64,000 nucleotides of DNA. It comes from DATFVA01 sp963771705. Its GTDB lineage: Bacteria; Bacteroidota; Ignavibacteria; Ignavibacteriales; Ignavibacteriaceae. The translations under genes and the position numbers were made by a program. The stretch is taken from contig CAVYUP010000010.1 in NCBI GenBank assembly GCA_963771705.1, forward strand, positions 62,001 to 126,000, in the 5' to 3' direction. Positions 34,591-42,900 of the stretch are shown here, piece after piece. Within the stretch, counting starts at the first letter, position 1. Every line of letters starts with the position of its first letter. The notes under the pieces were generated by a model. It saw only the letters and a program-made list of their open reading frames with translations. It was not told the DNA's origin and did not search any database.

Positions 34591-35933
34591 TATACAGCCG
34601 CCTCCATTTCTTCTTTATTTTTCAGAAGAGCAGGTCCGTGCTTAACTTCCCTTACAACCAGGAAGACATATAACGTTCCAAGGATTATATATATCAGTCC
34701 GAACATTATAATTGAAAAGAGGATATTGCCTGCGGGTACGGTGACAGATGCAGCCTCGCTTGTCCTCAGAAGCTTATAGACGATCCACGGCTGCCTTCCA
34801 ACCTCCGCCGAAATCCAGCCAAGCTGGCAGGCAAAAAGAGGAAACGGTATTGCCCAGAGAAATACTGTAAGCAGCTTCTTATTTTCCCAGAGCGTTTTCC
34901 TGTAAAGCGACCAGGCGCCCCAGAGCATAATCAGTATAAAGAGCATCCCCAGAACCACCATATTGTGGAATGACACAAACGTAATCCAGAGCGGCGGAAG
35001 ATTTTCTTTAGGAAAATCATTTATGCCGGGGATCTTGGCATTCACATCTCCGAAGGCCATCCAGCTTAGCATGCCGGGAATCTCAATGGTTCCATGAAGC
35101 TGGGGAGGAGGGGTAGTAGGAACAGCAAACATTACTAGAGGGGCGCCTTCAGCAGAAGTGTAAAGACCTTCAATTGCGGCAAACTTTTCGGGCTGTGTAT
35201 GAGCAACCTGTTTAGCATGTTCGTGTCCGAACGGAAAAAGTTCAAGCACAGATACTACAAGTCCGAATAAAACCGCTGTTTTGAGTGAAGCCCTGAAGAT
35301 TTCGGTATCTCTCTTTTTAAGAAGGTACCACGCCGAAATACCCGCCATAAAAAATGCGCCGGCAATAAGGGCAGCATCAAAAGTGTGAAAAAATCTGATG
35401 AGGGTGGAAGGATTAAAAACCGCATCGGCGAAGCTGGTGAGTTCGGCTCTGCCGTTCTGTATTATAAATCCTGCGGGAGTCTGCTGCCAGCTGTTGGCAA
35501 CTATTATCCAGAACGCCGAAATTGTTGCCCCAACCGCAACCATCAGGGCCGAGAACCAGTGAACTCCTTTTGATACGCGATTTCTTCCGAAGAGGTAAAG
35601 ACCTAAAAATCCTGATTCAAGGAAAAATGCGAAAACTCCTTCCGCGGCAAGGGGCGCACCGAATATATCCCCCACAAACTTAGAATACTCTGACCAGTTA
35701 GTGCCGAACTGAAATTCCATTACTATCCCTGTGGCAACGCCTACAGCGAATGTAATAGCCAGTAGTCTGGCAAAAAACTTTCCTATCTGCTGATAAATCT
35801 CGTTCTTTCTTCTCCAGCCGATCGTTTCAACTATTACGAGGAGCCACGATAGTCCTATCGTAATAGGCGGGAAGAAGAAGTGAAACCCCACTGTAAGAGC
35901 AAACTGCAGACGCGCAAGCAGAACTGCATCCAT
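34590..35933 (-). CDS. cydA: Cytochrome bd quinol oxidase subunit I
   Basis: 447 residues, the short Q-loop form. The heme b595 ligand region ARLQFALTVGFHFFFPP is at the N-terminus, the b558 histidine lies in RFFHTFDAALIAG, and the signature GRQPWIVYKLLRT is near the C-terminus. It provides oxygen reduction at low oxygen tension and resistance to NO, which fits the nearby qNOR operon. A hairpin about 60 bp upstream may affect its expression. Confidence 0.95.
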   Translation of the reverse strand: MDAVLLARLQFALTVGFHFFFPPITIGLSWLLVIVETIGWRRKNEIYQQIGKFFARLLAITFAVGVATGIVMEFQFGTNWSEYSKFVGDIFGAPLAAEGVFAFFLESGFLGLYLFGRNRVSKGVHWFSALMVAVGATISAFWIIVANSWQQTPAGFIIQNGRAELTSFADAVFNPSTLIRFFHTFDAALIAGAFFMAGISAWYLLKKRDTEIFRASLKTAVLFGLVVSVLELFPFGHEHAKQVAHTQPEKFAAIEGLYTSAEGAPLVMFAVPTTPPPQLHGTIEIPGMLSWMAFGDVNAKIPGINDFPKENLPPLWITFVSFHNMVVLGMLFILIMLWGAWSLYRKTLWENKKLLTVFLWAIPFPLFACQLGWISAEVGRQPWIVYKLLRTSEAASVTVPAGNILFSIIMFGLIYIILGTLYVFLVVREVKHGPALLKNKEEMEAAV

Positions 35934-35992
35934 TTATATTATTGCCTCCGGGATTTTTCTTTAAGTTCGAAATTAATTTTAAACGAAAGAGA

Positions 35993-36015
35993 GACTGTTG
36001 TATTATTCAACAGTC
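35993..36015. promoter_or_regulatory. Inverted repeat upstream of cydAB
   Basis: GACTGTTG, 7-base loop, CAACAGTC: perfect 8-bp stem 60 bp before the cydA start. The inner TTG-N7-CAA is one base short of an Fnr-type site. It may be an operator or a leader hairpin. Confidence 0.4.
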
Positions 36016-36129
36016 CTGGCTGTACATCAAAAACTATTCAGCACACCTGCTTTATCAATGATTGTGCCCTTCAAAAATGCCTAAAAACTATTGTTTTCAA
36101 ATAATATGGCGTCGGGGCCAGCCTTAGTT

Positions 36130-36159
36130 TTTCAAAAATGGGAATGTTATTTTTTGAAA
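36130..36159. repeat. Inverted repeat after the orphan gene
   Basis: TTTCAAAAA and TTTTTGAAA around a 12-base loop, 18 bp past the stop at 36177. It may be a weak terminator for that gene. The whole 243-bp gap between it and cydA holds no ORF of note. Confidence 0.4.
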
Positions 36160-36176
36160 TGAAATAGCGGGGAAGT

Positions 36177-36761
36177 TTAGCTGAACCTCCGGACCAGCTT
36201 TAGTATGGCGGATGCCGAATTCATGTTCTTTAACGGCGGAAGATCCAGGTATTCCCTGCGGATCTGGTTTATCAGCGTAAGTGTATCCGCAGTCTCTCCT
36301 CTGTTCAGGATGCAGAACATTATAGCGGACTTAAGGGAGGTCGACCTTACCCTTATAGTGTGGGGTGAATATCGTGAAGGATGTATATGAATGTATCTTT
36401 CCTCTTTCTCGCCGAGTCGCAGGGTCCACCCCGACTGATCCTTAATTTCTATCTCCCGGAAGTCCCTCCCTGCCTCCCCCAGCCATTCCCTGTAACTTTG
36501 TCTCCCTGAAACATTCATTTCTTTCAGAAAGGCTGTTATCGATCCCGCGATCTCGGCAGGAGTCAGTTCCCCTAGATATAGATCCATTATCGATCCGCCG
36601 ATTGAAAGGATCTCTTTTCTAAAAGACTCAGCGCGGGATTCGGAATGATTTTTATATTCCGATACCATTGCTTTAATGAAACCGGCGTGATGTTTCCAGC
36701 AGTTAAGCAGAATCGGTTCGGGTATTTCGAAGCTCAGGCTGTTTGTCCGTTGCACTTTCAT
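36177..36761 (-). CDS. Hypothetical protein, family not recognised
   Basis: 194 residues, no signal peptide and no membrane helix. The sequence is mixed alpha/beta with a helical N-terminal part (about 10-85) and a conserved-looking middle with W and H residues (SYREWLGEAGRDFREI, EERYIHIHPSRYSPHTIRVR). The C-terminal part is helical and basic (LKLVRRFS). It stands alone between cydA and a 553-bp non-coding stretch and is flanked by an inverted repeat. No function can be offered. Confidence 0.65.
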   Translation of the reverse strand: MKVQRTNSLSFEIPEPILLNCWKHHAGFIKAMVSEYKNHSESRAESFRKEILSIGGSIMDLYLGELTPAEIAGSITAFLKEMNVSGRQSYREWLGEAGRDFREIEIKDQSGWTLRLGEKEERYIHIHPSRYSPHTIRVRSTSLKSAIMFCILNRGETADTLTLINQIRREYLDLPPLKNMNSASAILKLVRRFS

Positions 36762-36935
36762 CCTGAATATTTTCTGACGAACTGCAATTTATTATTTAGA
36801 GCTGATATAATCAGGTGTTTAATTCAAATATTAATCTCTTAGCTTTTTTACTGATCAAGCAGAATTGTGCACACCAGAATAACTCCCCTTTAAGCCCTCA
36901 ATCCTCCCGGAAAAAGCTGTTGATAAATTATACAG

Positions 36936-36952
36936 GTATGACAAAATGGCAG
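36936..36952. repeat. Direct repeat copy 1, GTATGACAAAATGGCAG
   Basis: 17 bp that recur at 37074-37090 with one change (A to T at the tenth base). Half-sites TGACA and TGGCA are spaced by three bases. Confidence 0.7.
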
Positions 36953-37073
36953 ACAGTACCTTTAGCTGGTATTTGCAGGGTATTTAAAGAGTATTTGCAC
37001 CGTAGGTGGACTCATAATGAGACACTTCTAAAACAGCGAATTTATGCAATTTTCAGCTGTTGAAATTCTTTAC

Positions 37074-37102
37074 GTATGACAAATTGGCAGTGTACCAATT
37101 TG
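37074..37102. repeat. Direct repeat copy 2 with overlapping inverted repeat
   Basis: GTATGACAAATTGGCAG (37074-37090) repeats the earlier copy. It overlaps CAAATTGG / CCAATTTG (37080-37087 and 37095-37102, 7-base loop), a perfect 8-bp inverted repeat that looks like an operator. Confidence 0.6.
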
Positions 37103-37279
37103 AAATTGTCTGCTCATTTCAGAGAAAAAATTAGCCAAAAAATTGAATGACTTTTACCTCAAAATCATTCCTGAAGGGAACCTTAGCCTGTGATGTATTA
37201 ATCTCCTTCCCCGGCGGATTTGTTCCGCCGCACAATACTCATATTAATTACTTGCTGATTATAAAATATTTCTTTAAGT

Positions 37280-37308
37280 TTTCGACCGTTCAAGTAAAAT
37301 GGTCGAAA
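37280..37308. promoter_or_regulatory. TetR-type operator before the efflux operon
   Basis: TTTCGACC, 13-base spacer, GGTCGAAA; ends 6 bp before the TetR start codon. Position and symmetry fit autoregulation by the first gene product. Confidence 0.65.
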
Positions 37309-37314
37309 TTAAAT

Positions 37315-37917
37315 ATGAATGAAAACAGCCTGAAAGAGAAGGAGATTCTCGAAGCTGCCAGAAACCGCTTCGCTCACTATGGATTTTCTAAGGTGACGAT
37401 GGAGGAAATAGCTTCAGATGTAGGAATGGGAAAAGCTTCTCTATACTACTATTTCCCTACAAAGGATGAACTATTTAAATCTGTTATCAACAAAGAGCAG
37501 GATTTGTTTGCTGAGGAAATAGAGAAGCTGTTCTGCCGGAAGATCTCAGCTCAGAACAAACTGAGGAACTATGTAAACAAAAGGCTCGAGTATTTTCATG
37601 AGCTGGTAAACCTCAGCACCCTGAACGTCAATACCTTTGTGGATATCAAGATGATGTTCAAAGAATTATTTGAGGACTTTGAACAGAAAGAATTACAGCT
37701 TCTTCAGCGAATCCTTGATGAAGGAAAAATGAACGGCGAATTTGAAAGCAGGCTCAGGAAAGAAACTACATTAACTTTTCTTCACCTTATGCAGGGACTA
37801 CGGCTGAGGATGATAAAGTTTATAAAAGATAAACGGATGGAAAAAGAAAATTACGATGAGCTTAAAGCAGAGATGTCGCTCTTCGTAGAAATATTTATCA
37901 AAGGTATAAAAGCTTAA
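37315..37917 (+). CDS. TetR-family transcriptional regulator
   Basis: 200 residues from the ATG at 37315; a start at 37147 would add 56 residues of non-family sequence encoded across the operator. The HTH reads RFAHYGFSKVTMEEIASDVG then MGKASLYYYFPTKDELF, typical of TetR. The C-terminal ligand domain is helical. It opens the operon TetR-HlyD-MFS-TolC and probably represses it until a toxic compound binds. The inverted repeat just upstream is its likely site. Confidence 0.9.
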   Translation: MNENSLKEKEILEAARNRFAHYGFSKVTMEEIASDVGMGKASLYYYFPTKDELFKSVINKEQDLFAEEIEKLFCRKISAQNKLRNYVNKRLEYFHELVNLSTLNVNTFVDIKMMFKELFEDFEQKELQLLQRILDEGKMNGEFESRLRKETTLTFLHLMQGLRLRMIKFIKDKRMEKENYDELKAEMSLFVEIFIKGIKA

Positions 37918-37945
37918 CAGGAATTATAACAGGAGAACAATATAA

Positions 37946-38947
37946 ATGGCAGTAAATACAGAAACAGAACAGTTGAAAACAGGAGCTGATAAACAGCCTG
38001 CAGACGGCGCGGAGATCAAAGGAGAACGCAGGAAGGCGGGATCCATTCTTAAACAGAAAAGGATCTGGATACCGTTCTTTATAATAATTATCGCCGGCGT
38101 CATCTTCTGGTTCTGGTATAAGGGTCAGCTGGGTTTCGTATCAACCGACGATGCGTTTATCGACGGCAATAAACTGTCGCTTGCTTCCAAAATGCTCGGG
38201 AGGGTAACTTCTCTTTACGCTGATGAAGGCGGCAAGGTTGATAAAGGAGAGCTGCTTGTTCGTCTCGATTCTACGGATCTGATCGCACAGCGTGAACAGG
38301 CCGCTAACGCGCTTAAGCTGGCCAATGATAACATACAGCTCGCAAAGGTTAACCTGAACAAGGCGGAACAGGATTTCCAGAGAGCAAAGCAGCAGTTTGA
38401 AGGAAAAATCATTCCCAAAGAGCAGTATGAGCATTCGCAGAGTGCTCTCGAAGCTGCTAAAGCAGAGTTTAATATCGCGAACACGAAGATAGGAACGGCT
38501 AAAGCACAGCTTAACGTTATAAACACACAATTAAATAATACTGAAATTTATTCACCTATGAGCGGTGTGGTTGCCAAAAGATGGGTGCTTCAGGGAGATG
38601 TGGTACAGCCCGGTCAGCCCATATTTTCAATTTATAACCTCGACAGTATCTGGGTAACCGCCGATTTCCAGGAAACGGACCTCGCCTCTATTAAAGAAGG
38701 TGCTGATGTTGAGATAGATGTGGATTCCTATCCCGACCATAAGTTCGCAGGGAACGTTCTGCAGATCGGCTCTAATACGGCATCGCAGTTTGCTTTGATT
38801 CCCCCGTCTAACGCTGCCGGTAATTTTACCAAGATCACTCAGCGTATACCCATTAAAATTTCTATACATCCTGAAAATACTTCCAGGGATAATTTTAAGC
38901 TTCTCCCCGGGATGTCGGTTGAAGTAAAAATTAAGGCGGCAAAATAA
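37946..38947 (+). CDS. HlyD/EmrA-type membrane fusion protein
   Basis: 333 residues: a short cytoplasmic tail, one membrane helix (about 32-52), a split lipoyl domain (DDAFIDGNKLSLASKMLGRV and NTEIYSPMSGVVAKRWVLQG), a coiled-coil hairpin of about 80 residues between them, and a beta-barrel. It bridges the inner-membrane pump and the outer-membrane channel. Start has AGGAGA upstream. Its stop overlaps the next start as TAATG. Confidence 0.92.
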   Translation: MAVNTETEQLKTGADKQPADGAEIKGERRKAGSILKQKRIWIPFFIIIIAGVIFWFWYKGQLGFVSTDDAFIDGNKLSLASKMLGRVTSLYADEGGKVDKGELLVRLDSTDLIAQREQAANALKLANDNIQLAKVNLNKAEQDFQRAKQQFEGKIIPKEQYEHSQSALEAAKAEFNIANTKIGTAKAQLNVINTQLNNTEIYSPMSGVVAKRWVLQGDVVQPGQPIFSIYNLDSIWVTADFQETDLASIKEGADVEIDVDSYPDHKFAGNVLQIGSNTASQFALIPPSNAAGNFTKITQRIPIKISIHPENTSRDNFKLLPGMSVEVKIKAAK

Positions 38948-40545
38948 TGGCCCGCGGATTCAGAAATGATGCAGGAAACTTCGGTCTACAGGACCATCCT
39001 TCATACCGCTGGTTCGTTCTTGCCAACATCATGATGGGAACCTTTATGGCCGTGCTCGACGCGACCATTGTAAATGTGGGTTTAACCAAAATGATGTCGG
39101 CTTTCGGTACCAGCGTAGATAAGATAGAATGGGTGCTTACTGCCTACCTGCTGGTTTTCGCCGTTGTGCTTCCCTCTTCGGGATGGATTGCGGATCACTG
39201 GGGACATAAGAAATCGTACCTGCTGGGGTTATTTCTCTTTACTTCCGGCTCTCTTTTCTGCTCGCTTTCCGCCAATGAAAATGTTCTGATAATTTTCAGG
39301 ATTGTGCAGGGTGCAGGAGCGGGATTTATTATGCCCGTTGGAATGTCCATTATTACCCACGAATTTCCGCCCGAGAAAAGAGGTATGGCGCTCGGCTTCT
39401 GGGGAATAGCATCTTCGTCTTCGGTTTCACTTGGTCCCCTTCTCGGAGGCTATTTAATAGATACTTTCAGCTGGCATGCAATATTTGATGTTAACGTCCC
39501 CATAGGCATTGTTGCGATGATCGCTACGCTTGTTATCCTGAGAGAATATAAAACAGAAACCGCAAGATCATTTGACTTTGTAGGGTTTGTATCGATGACT
39601 TCCTTCCTTGTGTTCCTTCTTCTTGCCTTATCTGACGGTAATGCTTCATGGAATACAGGAGGATGGACGTCGAATTTCATCCTTACCTGCTTCGGAATCG
39701 CGTTTGTAAGCTTCGTAATCTTCCTTTCAAACGAGCTTACCGTTAAACACCCGATTATTGATCTGCGGATTCTTAAGAACAGGAACTTCGGACTGGCGAA
39801 TATTATGCTTTTTATATTCGGACTCGCTTTCTTCGGTAATTCCTTTCTGCTTCCTTTATATCTCCAGAATTCACTGGGATATACGGCTTTTCAGACGGGA
39901 TTAATGTTCCTCCCCGTAGGAATAATAATGATATTTATGTCGCCTATTGCCGGGTGGATGACCGACAAGTTTAATCCTAAGATCCCTATCTCTATCGGTA
40001 TAATACTGACATTTTTCAGTATGTATCTATATAAGGATCTAAGTCTTGATACTGAAAACTGGACTCTGATGCTGCCTCTCATCATAAGGGGATTCGGTCT
40101 CGGGTTCATGTTTATTCCCCTCAGTACCATAGCCATAAATGATATCTCCCGTGAGAAAATGGCGCAGGCTACCGGTCTTTTCAATACCATCAGGCAGGTG
40201 GGAGGAAGTTTCGGCGTGGCAATACTTGGTACGCTCCTTACGAGAAGAGTGATATTTCATTCTGCTATGTTCAGCCAGGCAGCCGACCCGACGTCGACCG
40301 CTTTTCAGCATACAGTATACGGACTAAGAAACTTTGTACAGCAGTCTACAGGCGGCTCGGGTCCGGAGCTGATGGCAAAGGCGAAAGGACTTATACTTCA
40401 GAATATGTCCGCCCAGGCATTTGTAAGAGGCATAGATGACGACTTCCTGGCCGGAGCAATTATTACGCTCTTAATTTTGATCCCGCTGGTCTTTCTTAAG
40501 TATCATAAAAAGAAAAATGCGCCAAAAATTGAGATTACAGAATAA
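38947..40545 (+). CDS. EmrB/QacA-type MFS drug exporter (14 helices)
   Basis: 532 residues of the DHA2 family. Motifs include LDATIVNVGLTKM in helix 1, DHWGHKKSYLLGLFLF (motif A) and the motif C block GIASSSSVSLGPLLGGYLID. It uses the proton gradient to export drugs or bile-type compounds through the tripartite system formed with the flanking genes. Substrate unknown. Confidence 0.92.
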   Translation: MARGFRNDAGNFGLQDHPSYRWFVLANIMMGTFMAVLDATIVNVGLTKMMSAFGTSVDKIEWVLTAYLLVFAVVLPSSGWIADHWGHKKSYLLGLFLFTSGSLFCSLSANENVLIIFRIVQGAGAGFIMPVGMSIITHEFPPEKRGMALGFWGIASSSSVSLGPLLGGYLIDTFSWHAIFDVNVPIGIVAMIATLVILREYKTETARSFDFVGFVSMTSFLVFLLLALSDGNASWNTGGWTSNFILTCFGIAFVSFVIFLSNELTVKHPIIDLRILKNRNFGLANIMLFIFGLAFFGNSFLLPLYLQNSLGYTAFQTGLMFLPVGIIMIFMSPIAGWMTDKFNPKIPISIGIILTFFSMYLYKDLSLDTENWTLMLPLIIRGFGLGFMFIPLSTIAINDISREKMAQATGLFNTIRQVGGSFGVAILGTLLTRRVIFHSAMFSQAADPTSTAFQHTVYGLRNFVQQSTGGSGPELMAKAKGLILQNMSAQAFVRGIDDDFLAGAIITLLILIPLVFLKYHKKKNAPKIEITE

Positions 40546-40565
40546 CTACGAATACAGGAAATTAA

Positions 40566-41876
40566 ATGAATAAAAAATATTTTAAAATAATCTCTGCTGT
40601 AACCGCGGTCTTTTTTTTACTAACCTCCGCGGGCTTTGCGCAGTCACAAAAGCCTTTGACACTGAACGAAGCAATTCAGCTTACAGTGGAGAATTATCCG
40701 CTTATTAAACAGCAGCAGGAAAAACTGAAAGCTGTTGACTATAAAATTGAGCAGCAGAAAAGTTATTTCTACCCTGATGTTCAGGGCCATGCTTCTTATA
40801 CGAGGATAGGTCCCCTCCCCTCTTTTAATTTCGGCGGACAGGAGCTTGTTCTCGCGCCGGCTAATAATTATAACCTTGATGTCGTTCTAAATGAGCAGTT
40901 GTACGATTTCGGCAGACGCAGCGCTTCAGTAGATGTAGCGTCCTCTTATAGAAAGGCAGCCTCTGATAATATTGAGCTTGTTAAGTCGACTCTTTCCTAT
41001 CAGACTCTGCAGACATTTTATTCAATATTGTTTATTGAAAAGAGCATAGCTGTAAAAGACACACAGATCTCAGCATTGAATGCCCATTTAACGGTTACAA
41101 ACAAAAGAGTTGAGAGCGGTTCGGCCACGGATTATGACGCGCTCAGTACCCAGGTAAGAATTTCACGGGCACAGAGTGAAAAAATAGATTTACAAAATCA
41201 GCTGAAGCAGCAGAAGATCGCGCTTAAGCAGCTGCTAGGAAAAGAACAGGATACTTCTCTGACTTTAACTGGAGATTTTTCAGCCCCCTCTCCTGTCGGC
41301 AGTATAGATTCCTTAATTAATATCGCGTTTCAAAAAAGGCAGGAACTGCAGCTCGCAGAAGATGAACTTAATACTTCCCGCCTGCAGGAAAACCTCGCAG
41401 GAATGGGAGATTTACCCAGTCTCAATGCAGCTCTAAGCTATGGAGTGAAAAACGGCTATGAACCGAACCTTGATGTACTCAGAGGCAACTGGGCGGCTTC
41501 TTTCTCCGTAAGAGTTCCCATATTCAATGGTTTCTTAACAAGGTATAAAGAGAGTGAAGCGAAAGTTAATACTAACGTCTCGGAGCTGAATATAACAACT
41601 CTAAAAAGAAATATAATCAGCAGCGTTCAGCAGGCTGCGGCTTCACTTAACTCAAACCTTGAACAGCTTAACACTACCTTAACTCAGGTCAGGTTCGCTG
41701 AGCAGACAGTAAAGAGAGCAGAAAGCCGCTATAATAGCGGTGTAGGGACCAACCTTGATCTGCTTGATGCTGAAACATCTCTTGCTGAGGCAAAGTTCTT
41801 CTACCTGCAGGATCTTTATAAAAGTATTCTAAGCGCTTATCAGTTGAAAAGAGCTGTTGGTGACGTTATTTACTGA
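40566..41876 (+). CDS. TolC-family outer-membrane efflux channel
   Basis: 436 residues with a signal peptide (cut near GFAQ). Two repeated halves of long helices and strands: LTLNEAIQLTVENYPLIKQQ at the start, then AESRYNSGVGTNLDLLDAET near the end, a recognisable TolC block. It completes the tripartite exporter as the last gene of the operon. No terminator is evident before the convergent neighbour 5 bp away. Confidence 0.92.
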   Translation: MNKKYFKIISAVTAVFFLLTSAGFAQSQKPLTLNEAIQLTVENYPLIKQQQEKLKAVDYKIEQQKSYFYPDVQGHASYTRIGPLPSFNFGGQELVLAPANNYNLDVVLNEQLYDFGRRSASVDVASSYRKAASDNIELVKSTLSYQTLQTFYSILFIEKSIAVKDTQISALNAHLTVTNKRVESGSATDYDALSTQVRISRAQSEKIDLQNQLKQQKIALKQLLGKEQDTSLTLTGDFSAPSPVGSIDSLINIAFQKRQELQLAEDELNTSRLQENLAGMGDLPSLNAALSYGVKNGYEPNLDVLRGNWAASFSVRVPIFNGFLTRYKESEAKVNTNVSELNITTLKRNIISSVQQAAASLNSNLEQLNTTLTQVRFAEQTVKRAESRYNSGVGTNLDLLDAETSLAEAKFFYLQDLYKSILSAYQLKRAVGDVIY

Positions 41877-41881
41877 TAATA

Positions 41882-42190
41882 TCAGGCAAAGACATCTTCT
41901 TTCGGACTGCTATGGAAGGAAGCTTTAACGTAAGCTTCCTTTAGGTCTTTAACGGCTTTCTTTAGTCCTTGAATCAGATCTTCCCGTAATTCCTCCTTCG
42001 ACTCTCTTAATGCTGCCATCTTCATTTCTACCAGCTTGATTTCAGGATGAAGTATCTCAATTCCTTCGCTGTTACTTGTTTTGAGGGATGATTGTATTTC
42101 CGGGAGCCGGGATTCAAGACCGGAGTATTTTTCGCTCCATTCGGTTAATTGATTCAGCAGATCTTCAAATATGAGCTGTTTTTTATCCAT
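41882..42190 (-). CDS. Small coiled-coil protein of unknown function
   Basis: 102 residues, almost entirely helical and charged, with heptad-like spacing (KLVEMKMAALRESKEELRED). A GGGAGG stands before the ATG. It resembles in size and character the Sll1863-like protein encoded at 58313, though sequence similarity is weak. It may be a stress-related protein, which is inference. Convergent with the TolC gene. Confidence 0.65.
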   Translation of the reverse strand: MDKKQLIFEDLLNQLTEWSEKYSGLESRLPEIQSSLKTSNSEGIEILHPEIKLVEMKMAALRESKEELREDLIQGLKKAVKDLKEAYVKASFHSSPKEDVFA

Positions 42191-42345
42191 GATACCCTCC
42201 CGGTATTTAATATTGGATAATTACAGAATTAGAATAAATATGATTGCTTATATCAAGAATTTATTCTGTTCCAGATTAAAAATCAATGATTAATGATTGT
42301 TATATTTGAAGTGCAGAATAATTAAAATAGAATTCGGGGAGAAAC

Positions 42346-42855
42346 ATGGAATCTTTAGAAGCAATTAAAACAAGAAGAAGCATTAGGAAGTACCAGGAGA
42401 AAAAAATTCCTGGTGATCTGATTACCGAAATAATAAATTACTCAATGTACTCGCCATCAGCCTTCGACTATCAGCCATGGCACTTTATTGTAGCCGATAA
42501 AAAAGAAATATTTGAAGAAATACTCAAAGCCGCTTCACACGCGGAAATGATTAGAGAGGCCTCGCATGCTGTTATATTATGCGGCGACAGACAGCTTGAG
42601 GAAAACATCGGCTTATTGATACAGGATATTTCAGCGGCAACCGAAAATCTGCTGCTGGCGGCTCATTCATATGGACTGGGAGCAGTCTGGGTCGGTATTT
42701 ATCCGTTTGAGGAAATTGTGGCAGGTATAAAGGAACTCTTCAAACTGCCTGAGAACATTATACCTGTTTCAATGGCTGTAATCGGTTATCCTGCCGAATC
42801 ACCGGCCCAGCCTGAAAGATATAAACCTGAGCGGATTCATTTTAACAAATGGTAA
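42346..42855 (+). CDS. Nitroreductase-family flavoprotein
   Basis: 169 residues. The FMN-binding motif AIKTRRSIRKYQEKKIP opens the protein; SPSAFDYQPWHFIV and SYGLGAVWVGIYP follow, with the final GYPAESPAQPERYKPERIHF common in the compact NAD(P)H nitroreductases of about 170 residues. GGGGAG precedes the start. Substrate not known; it ends in a strong bidirectional terminator. Confidence 0.88.
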   Translation: MESLEAIKTRRSIRKYQEKKIPGDLITEIINYSMYSPSAFDYQPWHFIVADKKEIFEEILKAASHAEMIREASHAVILCGDRQLEENIGLLIQDISAATENLLLAAHSYGLGAVWVGIYPFEEIVAGIKELFKLPENIIPVSMAVIGYPAESPAQPERYKPERIHFNKW

Positions 42856-42860
42856 AACAA

Positions 42861-42884
42861 AAGGCTGCCCGTTTGAGCAGCCTT
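42861..42884. terminator. Bidirectional terminator
   Basis: AAGGCTGC, 8-base loop, GCAGCCTT with T-rich tracts on both strands, between the convergent nitroreductase and cytochrome genes. Confidence 0.88.
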
Positions 42885-42900
42885 TTTAATTTAACGGATA

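Larger units (their letters stand above)
36762..37314. other. 553-bp non-coding region with direct and inverted repeats
   Basis: No credible gene; only short ORFs without ribosome sites. It holds a 17-bp direct repeat, an 8-bp inverted repeat overlapping the second copy, and the TetR-type operator before the efflux operon. It separates two divergent transcription units, so at least two promoters are expected. Confidence 0.7.

Noticed and set aside
37147..37314. Upstream extension of the TetR gene
   Set aside because: The extra 56 residues match nothing in the family and cross the inverted repeat that looks like the TetR operator.
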